A stretch of 64,000 bases of DNA from Halorubellus sp. JP-L1. Its GTDB lineage: Archaea; Halobacteriota; Halobacteria; Halobacteriales; Natrialbaceae. Made by a program: the position numbers and the translations under genes. The stretch spans positions 1,550,001-1,614,000 of the forward strand of contig NZ_JAAOIR010000001.1 of the NCBI RefSeq assembly GCF_011440375.1. The letters are read 5' to 3'. Under the pieces are notes generated by a model that was not told the DNA's origin, made no database searches, and saw only the letters and a list, made by a program, of their open reading frames with translations. Positions 55,246 to 63,820 of the stretch are shown here, in pieces. The stretch's first letter is position 1, and each line of letters starts with the position of its first letter.

Positions 55246-55319
55246 TGCCGCCTCCCGGATTTGAACCGGGGACAGCTCGATCTTCAGTCGAGTGCTCTCC
55301 CAGTCTGAGCTAAGGCGGC
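55246..55319 (-). tRNA. tRNA-Phe (GAA)
   Basis: This is a complete 74-base tRNA on the minus strand. The acceptor is GCCGCCT / AGGCGGC with discriminator A, the anticodon loop CTGAAGA gives GAA, and the T loop is GGTTCAAATCC. CCA is not encoded. A stem (GACCGT / ACGGTC) with GAGCGGAGCGA in its loop follows, then the 3'-end echo. Confidence 0.97.
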
Positions 55320-55682
55320 TCGCAGGCTTACGTCGGCGGGTTTGCTGTAAAAGGATTTCGAATCGGTGGCAGTCGGTGGGCGGGCTCGGAGTCGGCGGCG
55401 GTGGCGAGTCAGGCCGTCCAGATGGCGGACTCGGTCGCGCCGAACGGGGCGACGGGGTCGAGCGTGGCGTCGCCGAAGTCGTCGGGTGCGAACGCGCGGC
55501 GATGGTGGCGAACGGTGTGAAGATGGTCGGCCGAGCGAACGGGCGAGCGAGTGGCGCACGCCATCTGGAGAGCCCGTCCGGTCGTGGTTCGGGCTCGGGA
55601 TGAAGAATGCGTCGCGTTCGATGACCGTAGGTGACTGCTACGGCGCGCTCGCGGCGTTCCGGTGGGATGGGTTGACGGGAGG
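55320..55682. other. Non-coding interval
   Basis: About 360 bases between tRNA-Phe and the GNAT gene on the same strand. No codon-biased frame, RNA gene or strong repeat was found. It includes the tRNA-Phe promoter region and the end of the GNAT transcript. Confidence 0.45.
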
Positions 55683-56273
55683 TTAGAGCGGGCCGGCGTG
55701 CGTGACCTCGTCGAGGGTTCGACCGGCGAAGTCGACGGTGCCGGTGTCGGTCTTGGGGTAGCCGTGGTCGACGTAGAACTGGCGCGCGCGGTCGTTGTCG
55801 GCGAGCACCGGGATACGGAGGTGTTCGAACCCGCGGTCGCGGAGCCGGTCCGCGACGCGCTCGAGGAGGCGATGCCCGACGCGTTCGCCCCAGTGGTCGG
55901 GGTGGACGTAGCACGTGTACAGCGTCGCGGGCGTCTCCAGATTTGCGTCGTCGCCAGCACTGTCGCCGTTCGCGCCGTCGTCGCCGTCGCTGGCCGCGTC
56001 GTCTTGATCGTCGTCGTGGTCGGTCGGCGTTGGGCCGCCGGAGGCGTAGCCGACGACGCCGTCGGCGTCGTGGTCGGCGACGAGGAGCGTGGAGGCGTCC
56101 CGGAGGACGCGGTTCTCGACGCCGTCGGTGCCGTACCACTCGTCGAGCTGGGCGTCGAGCGCGTCGGCGTCCAGGTACTCGCCGTACGCGGCGTGGTAGG
56201 CGGCGCGGGCGACGCGCTGGATGCCGGCGACGTCGTCGAACGTCGCCGGCCGGATCGTCACGGCCGGATGCAT
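55683..56273 (-). CDS. GNAT-family N-acetyltransferase with acidic insert
   Basis: This 196-residue GNAT enzyme opens VTIRPATFDDVAGIQRVARAAY. It has motif A CYVHPDHWGERVGHRLLERVADRL and the C-terminal LADNDRARQFYVDHGYPKTDTG. Between strands there is an extra, disordered insert of about 30 residues rich in Asp and Gly (TDHDDDQDDAASDGDDGANG). The start is ATG 56273 (MHPAVTIRPA). The acceptor is unknown. Between it and tRNA-Val is a short tandem repeat of CGGCGGCGAGAGGGTCGA. Confidence 0.82.
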   Translation of the reverse strand: MHPAVTIRPATFDDVAGIQRVARAAYHAAYGEYLDADALDAQLDEWYGTDGVENRVLRDASTLLVADHDADGVVGYASGGPTPTDHDDDQDDAASDGDDGANGDSAGDDANLETPATLYTCYVHPDHWGERVGHRLLERVADRLRDRGFEHLRIPVLADNDRARQFYVDHGYPKTDTGTVDFAGRTLDEVTHAGPL

Positions 56274-56368
56274 GATCGAAACGACGACCGTCGGCGTGAA
56301 AAGCGGTTCCCCGGCGTGGGAGGGGTCGCGCACGATGCCGGGCGCTGAGTGACGACCCTGTTGAAGTT

Positions 56369-56408
56369 CGGCGGCGAGAGGGTCGAAACGGCGGCGAGAG
56401 AGGGTCGA
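56369..56408. repeat. 20-base tandem repeat, two copies
   Basis: CGGCGGCGAGAGGGTCGAAA at 56369-56388 is followed by CGGCGGCGAGAGAGGGTCGA at 56389-56408. It is immediately downstream (minus strand) of tRNA-Val. It could be a slippage product. Confidence 0.7.
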
Positions 56409-56412
56409 GAAG

Positions 56413-56486
56413 TGGGCACGGACGGAGTCGAACCGTCGGCCTCTTCCTTGTAAGGGAAGCGTCATGACCAACTAGACCACGTGCCC
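56413..56486 (-). tRNA. tRNA-Val (TAC)
   Basis: This is a complete 74-base tRNA on the minus strand. The acceptor is GGGCACG / CGTGCCC with discriminator A, the anticodon arm is CTTCC-CTTACAA-GGAAG giving UAC, and the T arm is CGACGGTTCGACTCCGTCC-like. Unlike tRNA-Asp and tRNA-Phe here, I see no 3'-end echo downstream. Confidence 0.96.
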
Positions 56487-56548
56487 GCAGTCGACGAGAG
56501 CGGACCCGTGGTCCTAACGCTTTCGCTCTCTTCCCAAGCGCTTTCTCC

Positions 56549-57091
56549 GTGGAGGGCGTCGGGTCGAACGGACTCGTGGATCGAGAACGATGGTGGCAGC
56601 TGGCCGTCCTCGGCGTGATCGTGGTGCTCGTCGCACTGGTGTTGTTCCAGTCGGGAGCGTTCGCGGTGCCGTGGGCGACGGACCGCGACGCGGGCGCGGT
56701 AACGGTATCGGACGCAGAGTCGGGGGCGTCGACGTGCGTCGCGGTCGAGGTCGCGGACACGCGCCCGGAGCGGTTCACGGGATTGAGCGAGCACGACTCG
56801 CTCGCGAACGGGAGCGGGATGTGGTTCGTGCACGATAGCGAGGAGAACGTGACGTACGTGATGCGCGAGATGAGTTTCCCGATCGACATCGTGTTCGTGA
56901 GTGCGGACGGGCGCGTGACGTCGGTGGCGTCGCTCCGAGCGCCCGAGGCGGGCGAGGACGGCGAGTCGATCCGGGCGTCGGGGCGCGCGAAGTGGGTGCT
57001 CGAGGTCCCCCGTGGCTACGCGGCCGCGAACGGCATCGACGAGGGCGACCGCGTCGACGTGACGTACGGAACGACCGAGTGCACCGCGTAA
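56549..57091 (+). CDS. DUF192-family membrane-anchored protein
   Basis: The 180-residue protein has one N-terminal membrane helix (LAVLGVIVVLVALVLFQSGAFAV) and an outer DUF192 domain: CVAVEVADTRPERFTGLSEHDSLANGSGMWFVHDSEENVTYVMREMSFPIDIVFV and KWVLEVPRGYAAANGIDEGDRV. The family is widespread in bacteria and archaea and poorly understood. The start is GTG 56549, supported by TAACGCTTTC about 35 bases upstream. It faces away from tRNA-Val. Confidence 0.85.
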   Translation: MEGVGSNGLVDRERWWQLAVLGVIVVLVALVLFQSGAFAVPWATDRDAGAVTVSDAESGASTCVAVEVADTRPERFTGLSEHDSLANGSGMWFVHDSEENVTYVMREMSFPIDIVFVSADGRVTSVASLRAPEAGEDGESIRASGRAKWVLEVPRGYAAANGIDEGDRVDVTYGTTECTA

Positions 57092-57335
57092 CTGTCCGAA
57101 CGACCGAGTGCACCGCGTGACTGACGGACGGCCGACCGCTCGACGGAACGGTCGGCGACGCGGCCCTGACGGGAACACCGGCCAGATGTGTTAACGAACC
57201 TCACGGCCGCTTTTTGTACTGTGGTTCGGATTCCGGTGCGTGCTCGTCGAATCGTGACGATAAGCCGTCCACGACCCCCGCAGTTGTTTCGAAACGTAAT
57301 AAGTCATAAGCGTTCGTAGACACAGATACGAAGCA

Positions 57336-59276
57336 ATGGAACTCGACGACGCCGACGACGACCCGTTCGAAGAACAACGAGAGCAAGCCGAGAACCCGAT
57401 GAAGCGGCTGTTCCTCGAGTACGGTGCCGAGAACAGGCTCGCGTTCGTCGTCGGGCTCTTCTCCAGCGTGGTCGCGCGCCTCCTCGACCTCATGCCGCCG
57501 GTCATCCTCGCGATGGCGCTCGACACGACGTTCAACCCCGACGGCGACCAGGCGTTCTCGATCTGGCTCGTCCCCGACGCGTGGCTGCCGACGGAGCCAG
57601 GCGCGCAGCTCACGCTCTCCGCGGGCATCATCGCGGTCGCGTTCCTCGGTGGTGCGGGCTTCCACTGGACGCGCAACTGGGGGTGGAACAGCTTCGCGCA
57701 GCACATCCAGCACGAGGTGCGGACGGACACGTACGACAAGATGCAGCGGTTGAACATGGACTTCTTCGCGGACAAGCAGACCGGGGAGATGATGTCCATC
57801 CTCAGCAACGACGTGAACCGCCTGGAGCGGTTCCTGAACGACGGAATGAACTCCGCGTTCCGGCTGAGCGTGATGGTGCTCGGTATCGCCGCCATCCTCT
57901 TCTACTACAACTGGCAGCTGGCGTTCGTCACGCTCGTCGTCGTCCCCCTCATCGGATTCACGACGTACAAGTTCGTGAACATCATCCAGCCGAAGTACGC
58001 CGACGTGCGGTCGTCGGTCGGCGCGCTGAACTCGCGCCTAGAGAACAACCTCGGCGGCGTCCAGGTCATCAAGACGTACAACACGGAGAACTTCGAGTCC
58101 GACCGCGTCGACGACGTCTCGCAGGACTACTACGACGCGAACTGGGACGCGATCAACACCCGGATCAAGTTCTTCCCTGCGCTCCGCGTGCTCGCGGGCG
58201 TCGGGTTCGTCGTGACGTTCTTCGTCGGCGGCGTCTGGGTGTTCGACACGCTCTCCGGGAACGCGGGGCCGTGGTTCTTCACGGGGACGCTCTCGCCGGG
58301 GGAGTTCGTCGCGTTCATCCTCCTCAGCCAGCGGTTCATCTGGCCGATGGCGCAGTTCGGGCAGATCATCAACATGTACCAGCGCGCTCGAGCGTCCAGC
58401 GAACGCATCTTCGGGTTGATGGACGAGCCCTCGCAGATCGCGGAGGACCCGGACGCCGACGACCTCGTGGTCGACGACGGCGAGGTCGTGTACGACGACG
58501 TCTCGTTCGGGTACGACGAGGAGACCATCGTCGAGGACATCAGTTTCGAGGTCGACGGCGGCGACACGCTCGCGCTCGTCGGCCCGACCGGCGCCGGCAA
58601 GTCAACGGTCCTCAAGCTCCTGCTGCGGATGTACGACGTCGACGAGGGTGCGATCGAGATCGACCACCAGGACCTGCGCGACGTCTCCATCCCGAGTCTC
58701 CGCCAGCACATCGGGTACGTGAGCCAGGACACGTTCCTGTTCTACGGGACCGTGGCGGAGAACATCACGTACGGGTCGTTCGACGCGGACCGCGAGGACG
58801 TCGTGGAGGCGGCGAAGATGGCGGAAGCGCACGAGTTCATCCAGAAGCTCCCCGAGGGCTACGACACGGAGGTCGGCGAGCGCGGCGTGAAGCTCTCGGG
58901 CGGGCAACGCCAGCGCATCTCCATCGCGCGCGCCATCCTGAAGGACCCGAGCCTGCTCGTCCTCGACGAGGCCACGAGCGACGTGGACACGGAGACGGAG
59001 ATGCTCATCCAGCGCTCCATCGACGACCTCGCCGAGGACCGCACGACGTTCGCGATCGCGCACCGCCTGTCGACGATCAAGGACGCCGACCAGATCGTCG
59101 TCCTCGAGGACGGCCGCATCGTCGAACGCGGCACGCACGACGACCTCATCTCGAACGACGGCCTCTACGCGCACCTCTGGGGCGTCCAGGCCGGCGAGAT
59201 CGACGAACTGCCCGAGGAGTTCGTCGAACGCGCGAAGAACCGCGAGAACCGGATCGAAGTCGAACAGGACGATTGA
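57336..59276 (+). CDS. MsbA-type ABC exporter (membrane plus ATPase in one chain)
   Basis: This 646-residue half-transporter acts as a dimer. Residues 20-370 hold about six membrane helices with coupling regions (FFADKQTGEMMSILSNDVNRLERFL, GVQVIKTYNTENFE). The ATPase follows: Walker A GPTGAGKST (~416), Q loop YVSQDTFLF, signature LSGGQRQRIS (~519), Walker B LLVLDEATSDVD and the H loop AIAHRLSTI. Substrates of this class are lipids, drugs or peptides and are not predictable. The promoter is near CGTAATAAGTC. Four covarying hairpins follow the stop. Confidence 0.93.
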   Translation: MELDDADDDPFEEQREQAENPMKRLFLEYGAENRLAFVVGLFSSVVARLLDLMPPVILAMALDTTFNPDGDQAFSIWLVPDAWLPTEPGAQLTLSAGIIAVAFLGGAGFHWTRNWGWNSFAQHIQHEVRTDTYDKMQRLNMDFFADKQTGEMMSILSNDVNRLERFLNDGMNSAFRLSVMVLGIAAILFYYNWQLAFVTLVVVPLIGFTTYKFVNIIQPKYADVRSSVGALNSRLENNLGGVQVIKTYNTENFESDRVDDVSQDYYDANWDAINTRIKFFPALRVLAGVGFVVTFFVGGVWVFDTLSGNAGPWFFTGTLSPGEFVAFILLSQRFIWPMAQFGQIINMYQRARASSERIFGLMDEPSQIAEDPDADDLVVDDGEVVYDDVSFGYDEETIVEDISFEVDGGDTLALVGPTGAGKSTVLKLLLRMYDVDEGAIEIDHQDLRDVSIPSLRQHIGYVSQDTFLFYGTVAENITYGSFDADREDVVEAAKMAEAHEFIQKLPEGYDTEVGERGVKLSGGQRQRISIARAILKDPSLLVLDEATSDVDTETEMLIQRSIDDLAEDRTTFAIAHRLSTIKDADQIVVLEDGRIVERGTHDDLISNDGLYAHLWGVQAGEIDELPEEFVERAKNRENRIEVEQDD

Positions 59277-59292
59277 ACTGACTTATTAGCAT

Positions 59293-59462
59293 ACGGCGGC
59301 CGCCAGGCCGCCGTTTCCTGTTGTCCGCTTTGACTCACTGGCATACGGCGGTCGCCAGGCCGCCGTGTCTTCGCGCTCTCCGACTGAGTAGCATACGCCG
59401 GCCGCTCGACCGGCGTTTCATCTCGCTGAATCAGGAACGTACGCCGGCCTCTCGGCCGGCGT
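59293..59462 (+). terminator. Array of four related hairpins after the ABC exporter
   Basis: Stems are ACGGCGGCC / GGCCGCCGT (59293-59314), ACGGCGGTC / GGCCGCCGT with one G-T pair (59345-59366), ACGCCGG / CCGGCGT (59395-59416) and ACGCCGGCC / GGCCGGCGT (59441-59462). Loops are GCCA or CTC-type, and GT(T)TC mostly follows. Their stems differ from each other and from the infB hairpin (6596-6617) by paired changes, which argues that the fold is conserved. They may terminate transcription in series or protect the 3' end. Confidence 0.8.
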
Positions 59463-59516
59463 TTCTCCTCGTTCTACCTGATTCGCAGTGTGCGGTGACT
59501 GCCTGGATGAGTGTGG

Positions 59517-59756
59517 TTAGCGCCAGTCGTCGAGGTCGACGACGGCGTTGGCGTCGATGGTGAGCCAGTTGGTGACGAGGTCGGTGGCGTGGGCGCGGGC
59601 GGGGGCGGGGCAGATGGTGCAGCGGCGGCCGTCGATGGTGTCCTCGTGGAGTGTGACGAGTCCGGGGTCGTCGGTCGTCGAGTCGGTGGTGGATGCGTGG
59701 GCGTCGTCGTGCTCGAGTTCGGTGCTGGGGTCGGCGTTCGGGTTGGATGCGGGCAT
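59517..59756 (-). CDS. Small haloarchaeal protein with CxxC motif
   Basis: This 79-residue protein (MPASNPNADPSTELEHDDAHAS...) has an acidic N-terminal half and a conserved-looking DGRRCTICPAPARAHATDLVTNWLTIDANAVVDLDDW. One CTIC pair could bind zinc with partners from a second molecule. No family is certain. A minus-strand CTTTTATACGCC box near 59795 gives a leader of about 15 bases before ATG 59756. Confidence 0.6.
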   Translation of the reverse strand: MPASNPNADPSTELEHDDAHASTTDSTTDDPGLVTLHEDTIDGRRCTICPAPARAHATDLVTNWLTIDANAVVDLDDWR

Positions 59757-59955
59757 GGGCTCTGGTCTCGGTCGAACGTTGGCCGCGTACTGGCGTATAA
59801 AAGTGCGGTCGTTCTCGACTGGCTGGAGCGCGTCGTCTGAGCGTGGATGAGGCGGGTGTGGCGACGAAGCGACGGTTCGAGGTGGAGTGGTGTGCGTCGC
59901 GAGGTGTGCGTTGCGAGGCGTGCGTTTCTTGCGGGCCGGGGGCGACGTGTGGAGC

Positions 59956-60681
59956 ATGGATGTCGCGGATGCGACGTGGACGGACGTGCGCGACGCCGAC
60001 CCGGACGTCGGGGTCGTCCCGGTCGGGAGCACGGAACAGCACGGGCCGCACGCGCCGCTGGGGACGGATACCGTCGCGGCGGAGGCGGTGGCGGCGGCGG
60101 GCGTTGAGGCCTACGAGACGGCGGACGACGCGCCCGTGGCGCTCGCCCCCGCGATCCCGGTCGGGGTCGCCGAAGAGCACCGCGCGTTCGCGGGGACGCT
60201 GTGGGTGTCGCCGGACACGTTCCGGGCGTACGTCCGGGATACCGTCGAGAGCCTCGCGAGTCACGGCGTCGACGCGGTCGTCCTCGTGAACGGCCACGGC
60301 GGGAACGTCGACGCGCTCCGGGAGGTGTGCGCTCGCGTCTCCCGCGACGACGTCGCGGACGCGGCGGCGTTCACGTGGTTCGACGTGGTGAACGCGGACG
60401 TCCCGATGGGGCACGGCGGCGGCCGGGAGACGGCGTTGCTTCGACACGTCGCACCGCACCTCGTGCGTGAGGACCGCGTCCAGCAGGCCGCGGAGGGCGC
60501 GAGCACGCGCTGGGGCGACTGGGTCGGAGGCGTGAACGTCGCGAACGACGCTGACGCGTTCACCGCGAACGGCGTCGTCGGCGACCCGCGGGACGGGGAC
60601 GCCGAGCTGGGCGCGGCGATGCTGGACGACGCGGCGAGTTCGCTCGCGGACGTCCTGCGCGCGCTCGCCGACCGGGACTGA
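59956..60681 (+). CDS. Creatininase-family amidohydrolase (possibly ArfB)
   Basis: This 241-residue enzyme has all family metal motifs: VVPVGSTEQHGPHAPLGTDT (E and H ligands), NGHGGNVDALREV and MGHGGGRETALLRH. In archaea, family member ArfB removes formate from a riboflavin/F420 intermediate, while others act on creatinine or mycofactocin precursors. Context does not decide. The start is ATG 59956 (MDVADATWTDVRD), with CGTTTCTTGC about 35 bases before. Confidence 0.83.
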   Translation: MDVADATWTDVRDADPDVGVVPVGSTEQHGPHAPLGTDTVAAEAVAAAGVEAYETADDAPVALAPAIPVGVAEEHRAFAGTLWVSPDTFRAYVRDTVESLASHGVDAVVLVNGHGGNVDALREVCARVSRDDVADAAAFTWFDVVNADVPMGHGGGRETALLRHVAPHLVREDRVQQAAEGASTRWGDWVGGVNVANDADAFTANGVVGDPRDGDAELGAAMLDDAASSLADVLRALADRD

Positions 60682-60733
60682 GTTCGAGCGACCGACCGCG
60701 TTCGTGCCGCCGGCCGCTCGAGGGCATCGACGG

Positions 60734-61960
60734 TCACGCGGACGTCGAGTCGGCGTCGCAGTCGGCGTCGGCCGACAGTGCGGCGACGCCGCGACCGACG
60801 AGGACGGTGGCGACGAGGAGGACGCCGAGACCGGCGACCGCCGCGACCGGGCCGAGCGCGTCCGCGACGACGCCGCCGAGTGGTTTGAGGACGAACCGGA
60901 CGGTCCCGTAGCACATCGCGGCCGCCGAGAGCACGGTCGCGCGCCCCAGCGAGTTCACGTGGTCGTTCAGGTAGCCGCTCGCGACCGGCGCGACGACCTC
61001 GCGTCCGGCCTTCATGACGACGAACGCGGGCATCGCGACGACAGGCGCGAGTACGGCGGGCGCGACGAGGAGGGCGCCGACGACGAGCGGGACGACAACG
61101 AGCGCGGTCGTCCGCCCGAGCGCGCGCTCGATCCGGTCGGCGTTGTAGCTCGCAACCGCAGCGACGAGCGAGAACCCCGTGTAGAACGGGCCGAGTGCTG
61201 TCTCGGAGAGTCCGACGCGCCGGACCGCGATGGGCTGGATGTAGGTGTCGGCCGCGCCGACGACGCCGAAGAACAGCGCGAGGCCGACGACGACCGACCG
61301 CACTGGCGGCGTCAGGAGTTGCGCGCGGACGACGCGCGCCGCCTCGCGGACGCCGAGGCGGTCGTCGCTCGAACCGGCCGTCTGGTCGGACGCGCTCCCG
61401 CCGCGGTCGACGCGCGGCATCGCGAGGAGCACCGGGATGCCGGCGGCGTTGACGGTGCCGCCGACCCAGAACGGGAGCGTCGGGTCGAGCGCGTACAGCG
61501 CGCCGGCGCCGAGCATCGTCGCGGCGCTGACGGTCATGTTGACGGCGCCGCCGCGACCGCGGACGCGCGTGTACGCCGACTCGTCGAGGCGCTGCGCGAG
61601 GACGTCGTAGAGCCAGGCGTCGCCGGCGCCGGACGTGAACGCGCCGCCGACCGCCCAGACCGCGTACACCGCGACGAACCCGGGGAACGACTGGACGACT
61701 GCGAGCCCGTACACGGACGCGGCGCGCAGTACGGCACCGAGGAGGAGGCTGTTCCGGCGGCCGACGCGGTCGCCGACGTACCCCGTCGGGACCTCGCCGA
61801 CGACGCCGACGCCCGCCGAGAGCGACCCCAGGAGCGCGATCTGCGTGTAGTTGAGGTCCCGCGAGAGCAGGAAGACGGTGAAGATCGGCCAGAAGAACCC
61901 GAAGGTCGCCGTCGCCTGGTACGCGTAGTACTTCGCGACGAGCGCTGGCGGGCGACGCAT
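60734..61960 (-). CDS. Major facilitator superfamily transporter
   Basis: This 408-residue protein has 12 predicted helices. Its MFS landmarks include LLGSLSAGVGVVGEVPTGYVGDRVGRRNSLLLGAVL (the GxxxDRxGRR loop between helices 2 and 3) and a second-half loop NADRIERALGRTTAL. It lacks a clear substrate clue; efflux or sugar/drug transport are open. I chose ATG 61960 (MRRPPALVAKYYAYQ) over GTG 61969. It is divergent from the ArsR-like gene, so it might be its target (inference). Confidence 0.85.
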   Translation of the reverse strand: MRRPPALVAKYYAYQATATFGFFWPIFTVFLLSRDLNYTQIALLGSLSAGVGVVGEVPTGYVGDRVGRRNSLLLGAVLRAASVYGLAVVQSFPGFVAVYAVWAVGGAFTSGAGDAWLYDVLAQRLDESAYTRVRGRGGAVNMTVSAATMLGAGALYALDPTLPFWVGGTVNAAGIPVLLAMPRVDRGGSASDQTAGSSDDRLGVREAARVVRAQLLTPPVRSVVVGLALFFGVVGAADTYIQPIAVRRVGLSETALGPFYTGFSLVAAVASYNADRIERALGRTTALVVVPLVVGALLVAPAVLAPVVAMPAFVVMKAGREVVAPVASGYLNDHVNSLGRATVLSAAAMCYGTVRFVLKPLGGVVADALGPVAAVAGLGVLLVATVLVGRGVAALSADADCDADSTSA

Positions 61961-62062
61961 CGATACCACCGACGGGGTCGGGGTTTGTAGGCGTAATCTA
62001 CCCCGCGTTTTAGTAGACTATCCGATACGAACCGATTTGGGAGTGGGACCGAGATTGGAGGT

Positions 62063-63013
62063 ATGGTCGCGGACGACGGAACGGAGACCGGGGAGCAGTC
62101 GAACGCGGACGCGTTCGCGCTCGTCGGCAACGAGCACCGCGCCGCCATCCTGCGGGCGCTCCTTTCCGCGCACGCCGACCCGGAGACGCCGTACCCGACG
62201 CCGTTCGCCGTACTCCGCGAGCGCGCGGGCGTTGCGGTCTCCTCGCAGTTCGCGTACCACCTCGACGAGCTCGTCGGTGCGTTCGTCGCGAAGACCGGCG
62301 ACGGCTACCGGCTCAGGTACGCCGGGTGGAAGGCCGCCGCCGCGCTCGCCGCCGGCACCTACGCCGACCAGCCCGCGTTCGGCCCCACCGGCGTCGACGG
62401 CGCGTGCCCGCACTGTCGAGCGAGCGCGCTGCACGCGAGCTACGGCGACGCCTGGCTCACCGTCGCGTGCCACGGCTGCGAGCGCGTCCTCGCGCGCTAC
62501 CCGTTCCCGCCCGGTCCCGCCGCCGACCGCCTCCGCGACGACGGCGTCGACGGCCTCCTCTACGCGTTCGACCGGCGCGTCCGCTCGCACTTCGCGCTCG
62601 CCGCCGACGGCGTCTGCCCCGAGTGCGCCGGACGGACGACGAGAGGGCTCGAGGTCGTCGCCGACCCCGACGAGACGGCGCCGACCGCGACCCGCGGCGA
62701 CGGACACGCCCTGGAGGCGGTCGCGGACTGCGAGCAGTGCGGGAACCACCTCGCGTTCCCCGTCGGCCTCCTCGCGCTCGAGGACCCCGACGTCGCCGCG
62801 GCGCTCGCCGACCGCGGCCTCGACCCCGGGACGACCCCGTTCTGGGAGCTCCCCGTCCTCGACGACGACGCCGTCACCGCGAGCGGCACCGACCCGCTCG
62901 AAGCGACCGTCGCAGTACGCGGATTCGACGCGGCGGACATCAGCGACGCTCCCGACGTCGTCCACGTCGTCGTCACCGCCGACCTCGACGTCCGCGTCAC
63001 CGAGGACCACTGA
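62063..63013 (+). CDS. ArsR-type winged-helix protein with zinc-ribbon domain
   Basis: The protein has 316 residues. Residues 15-85 form an ArsR-like winged helix (FALVGNEHRAAILRALLSA, VLRERAGVAVSSQFAYHLDELVGAFVAK, DGYRLRYAG). The rest holds two zinc-ribbon-like pairs: CPHC with CHGC, and CPEC with CEQC. This arrangement is common in haloarchaeal regulators of unknown ligand. GGAGGT directly touches the ATG at 62063, too close to be a working ribosome site, so the mRNA is probably leaderless. It is divergent from the MFS gene, a plausible target. Confidence 0.83.
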   Translation: MVADDGTETGEQSNADAFALVGNEHRAAILRALLSAHADPETPYPTPFAVLRERAGVAVSSQFAYHLDELVGAFVAKTGDGYRLRYAGWKAAAALAAGTYADQPAFGPTGVDGACPHCRASALHASYGDAWLTVACHGCERVLARYPFPPGPAADRLRDDGVDGLLYAFDRRVRSHFALAADGVCPECAGRTTRGLEVVADPDETAPTATRGDGHALEAVADCEQCGNHLAFPVGLLALEDPDVAAALADRGLDPGTTPFWELPVLDDDAVTASGTDPLEATVAVRGFDAADISDAPDVVHVVVTADLDVRVTEDH

Positions 63014-63110
63014 CCCCGAATTGGTTCGCAAGAGTCCGGATCCGTCGAAATAGTCCGCGAGAGCGCCGGCGAGCGCCCGTCGCCGAGTCGGGGTGGATTT
63101 CCGTCGACTC

Positions 63111-63674
63111 TCAGAGCGAGACCTGTTCGGTCTCGACGCTGACGCCGTTCCGGACGTTGTCCAGCAGCGGCGACGTTTCCTCCACCACCTCCCGGAGCTC
63201 CTCGAGTTCCTCCGGCGAGGCGTCTGACTCCACGTACACCGTGCAGTTCACGTGCTCGTACCCGGGGCGGACGTCCTCGGAGATGCCGAGGAACCCCTGG
63301 AGGTTGACGTCGCCGTCTAGCTCCAGCCTCAGCGAGTCCAGCTCGATCCCCATGCCGGCGGCGTGTGCCGCGTACCCGACGGTCAGGCACGACCCGATGG
63401 CCGAGAGCAGGAGCTCGACCGCATTCGGCCCCGTCCGGTCGCCGAGGATCTCTTCCGGTTCGTCGCCCTCGATCTCGAACGTCCGCGTGTGGATCGTCTC
63501 GCCCGCCTGGTCGAAGTCGTCGATCCGCGTCATGGACCGCAGGGCATCCGTCCACTCGGTCTCCGCCCGGAACTGGAACTGGCCGACTGTCGAGTCGTCC
63601 GTCACTGCCTCGACCGTCTGCTCGAGCTTCGATACGTCAACGCCGTTCATCGTCTTCGTGGTATGCTTCGGCAT
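63111..63674 (-). CDS. OsmC-family protein
   Basis: This 187-residue protein has the OsmC/Ohr fold with GPNAVELLLSAIGSCLTVGYAAHAAGMGIELDSLRLELDGDVNLQGFLG. The cysteine in SCLTVG is the expected redox cysteine. The second Ohr cysteine in the central helix is not seen in the same place; NCTVYVE is the next. OsmC proteins reduce organic hydroperoxides. The start is ATG 63674 (MPKHTTKTMNG); a long Arg-rich extension is rejected. Confidence 0.82.
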   Translation of the reverse strand: MPKHTTKTMNGVDVSKLEQTVEAVTDDSTVGQFQFRAETEWTDALRSMTRIDDFDQAGETIHTRTFEIEGDEPEEILGDRTGPNAVELLLSAIGSCLTVGYAAHAAGMGIELDSLRLELDGDVNLQGFLGISEDVRPGYEHVNCTVYVESDASPEELEELREVVEETSPLLDNVRNGVSVETEQVSL

Positions 63675-63820
63675 GCAATACCGTCTACGGGCGACAGGAG
63701 CATCGAGGCGTCGCGTGATAGACTTGCATTCGGTGCGCGGGTTGCAGCCACTGCCCGGGTTGCAGTCGACGAAACGCCGTCGCCGCTGCAAGTACCCCCG
63801 ACGACTGGTAGCGACTCGGA

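Noticed and set aside
54548-55264. 238-codon plus-strand frame up to tRNA-Phe
   Set aside because: Arg/Pro/Thr-rich antisense shadow of the membrane protein that continues into the tRNA region.
59293-59462. Classical bacterial intrinsic terminators
   Set aside because: The stems are strong, but only two or three T follow, short of a U tract. The call is kept as terminator-like because the role is inferred from position.
62057-62062. GGAGGT as ribosome binding site of the ArsR-type gene
   Set aside because: It touches the start codon, too close to pair with 16S rRNA while the ATG is in the P site. A leaderless start is more likely.
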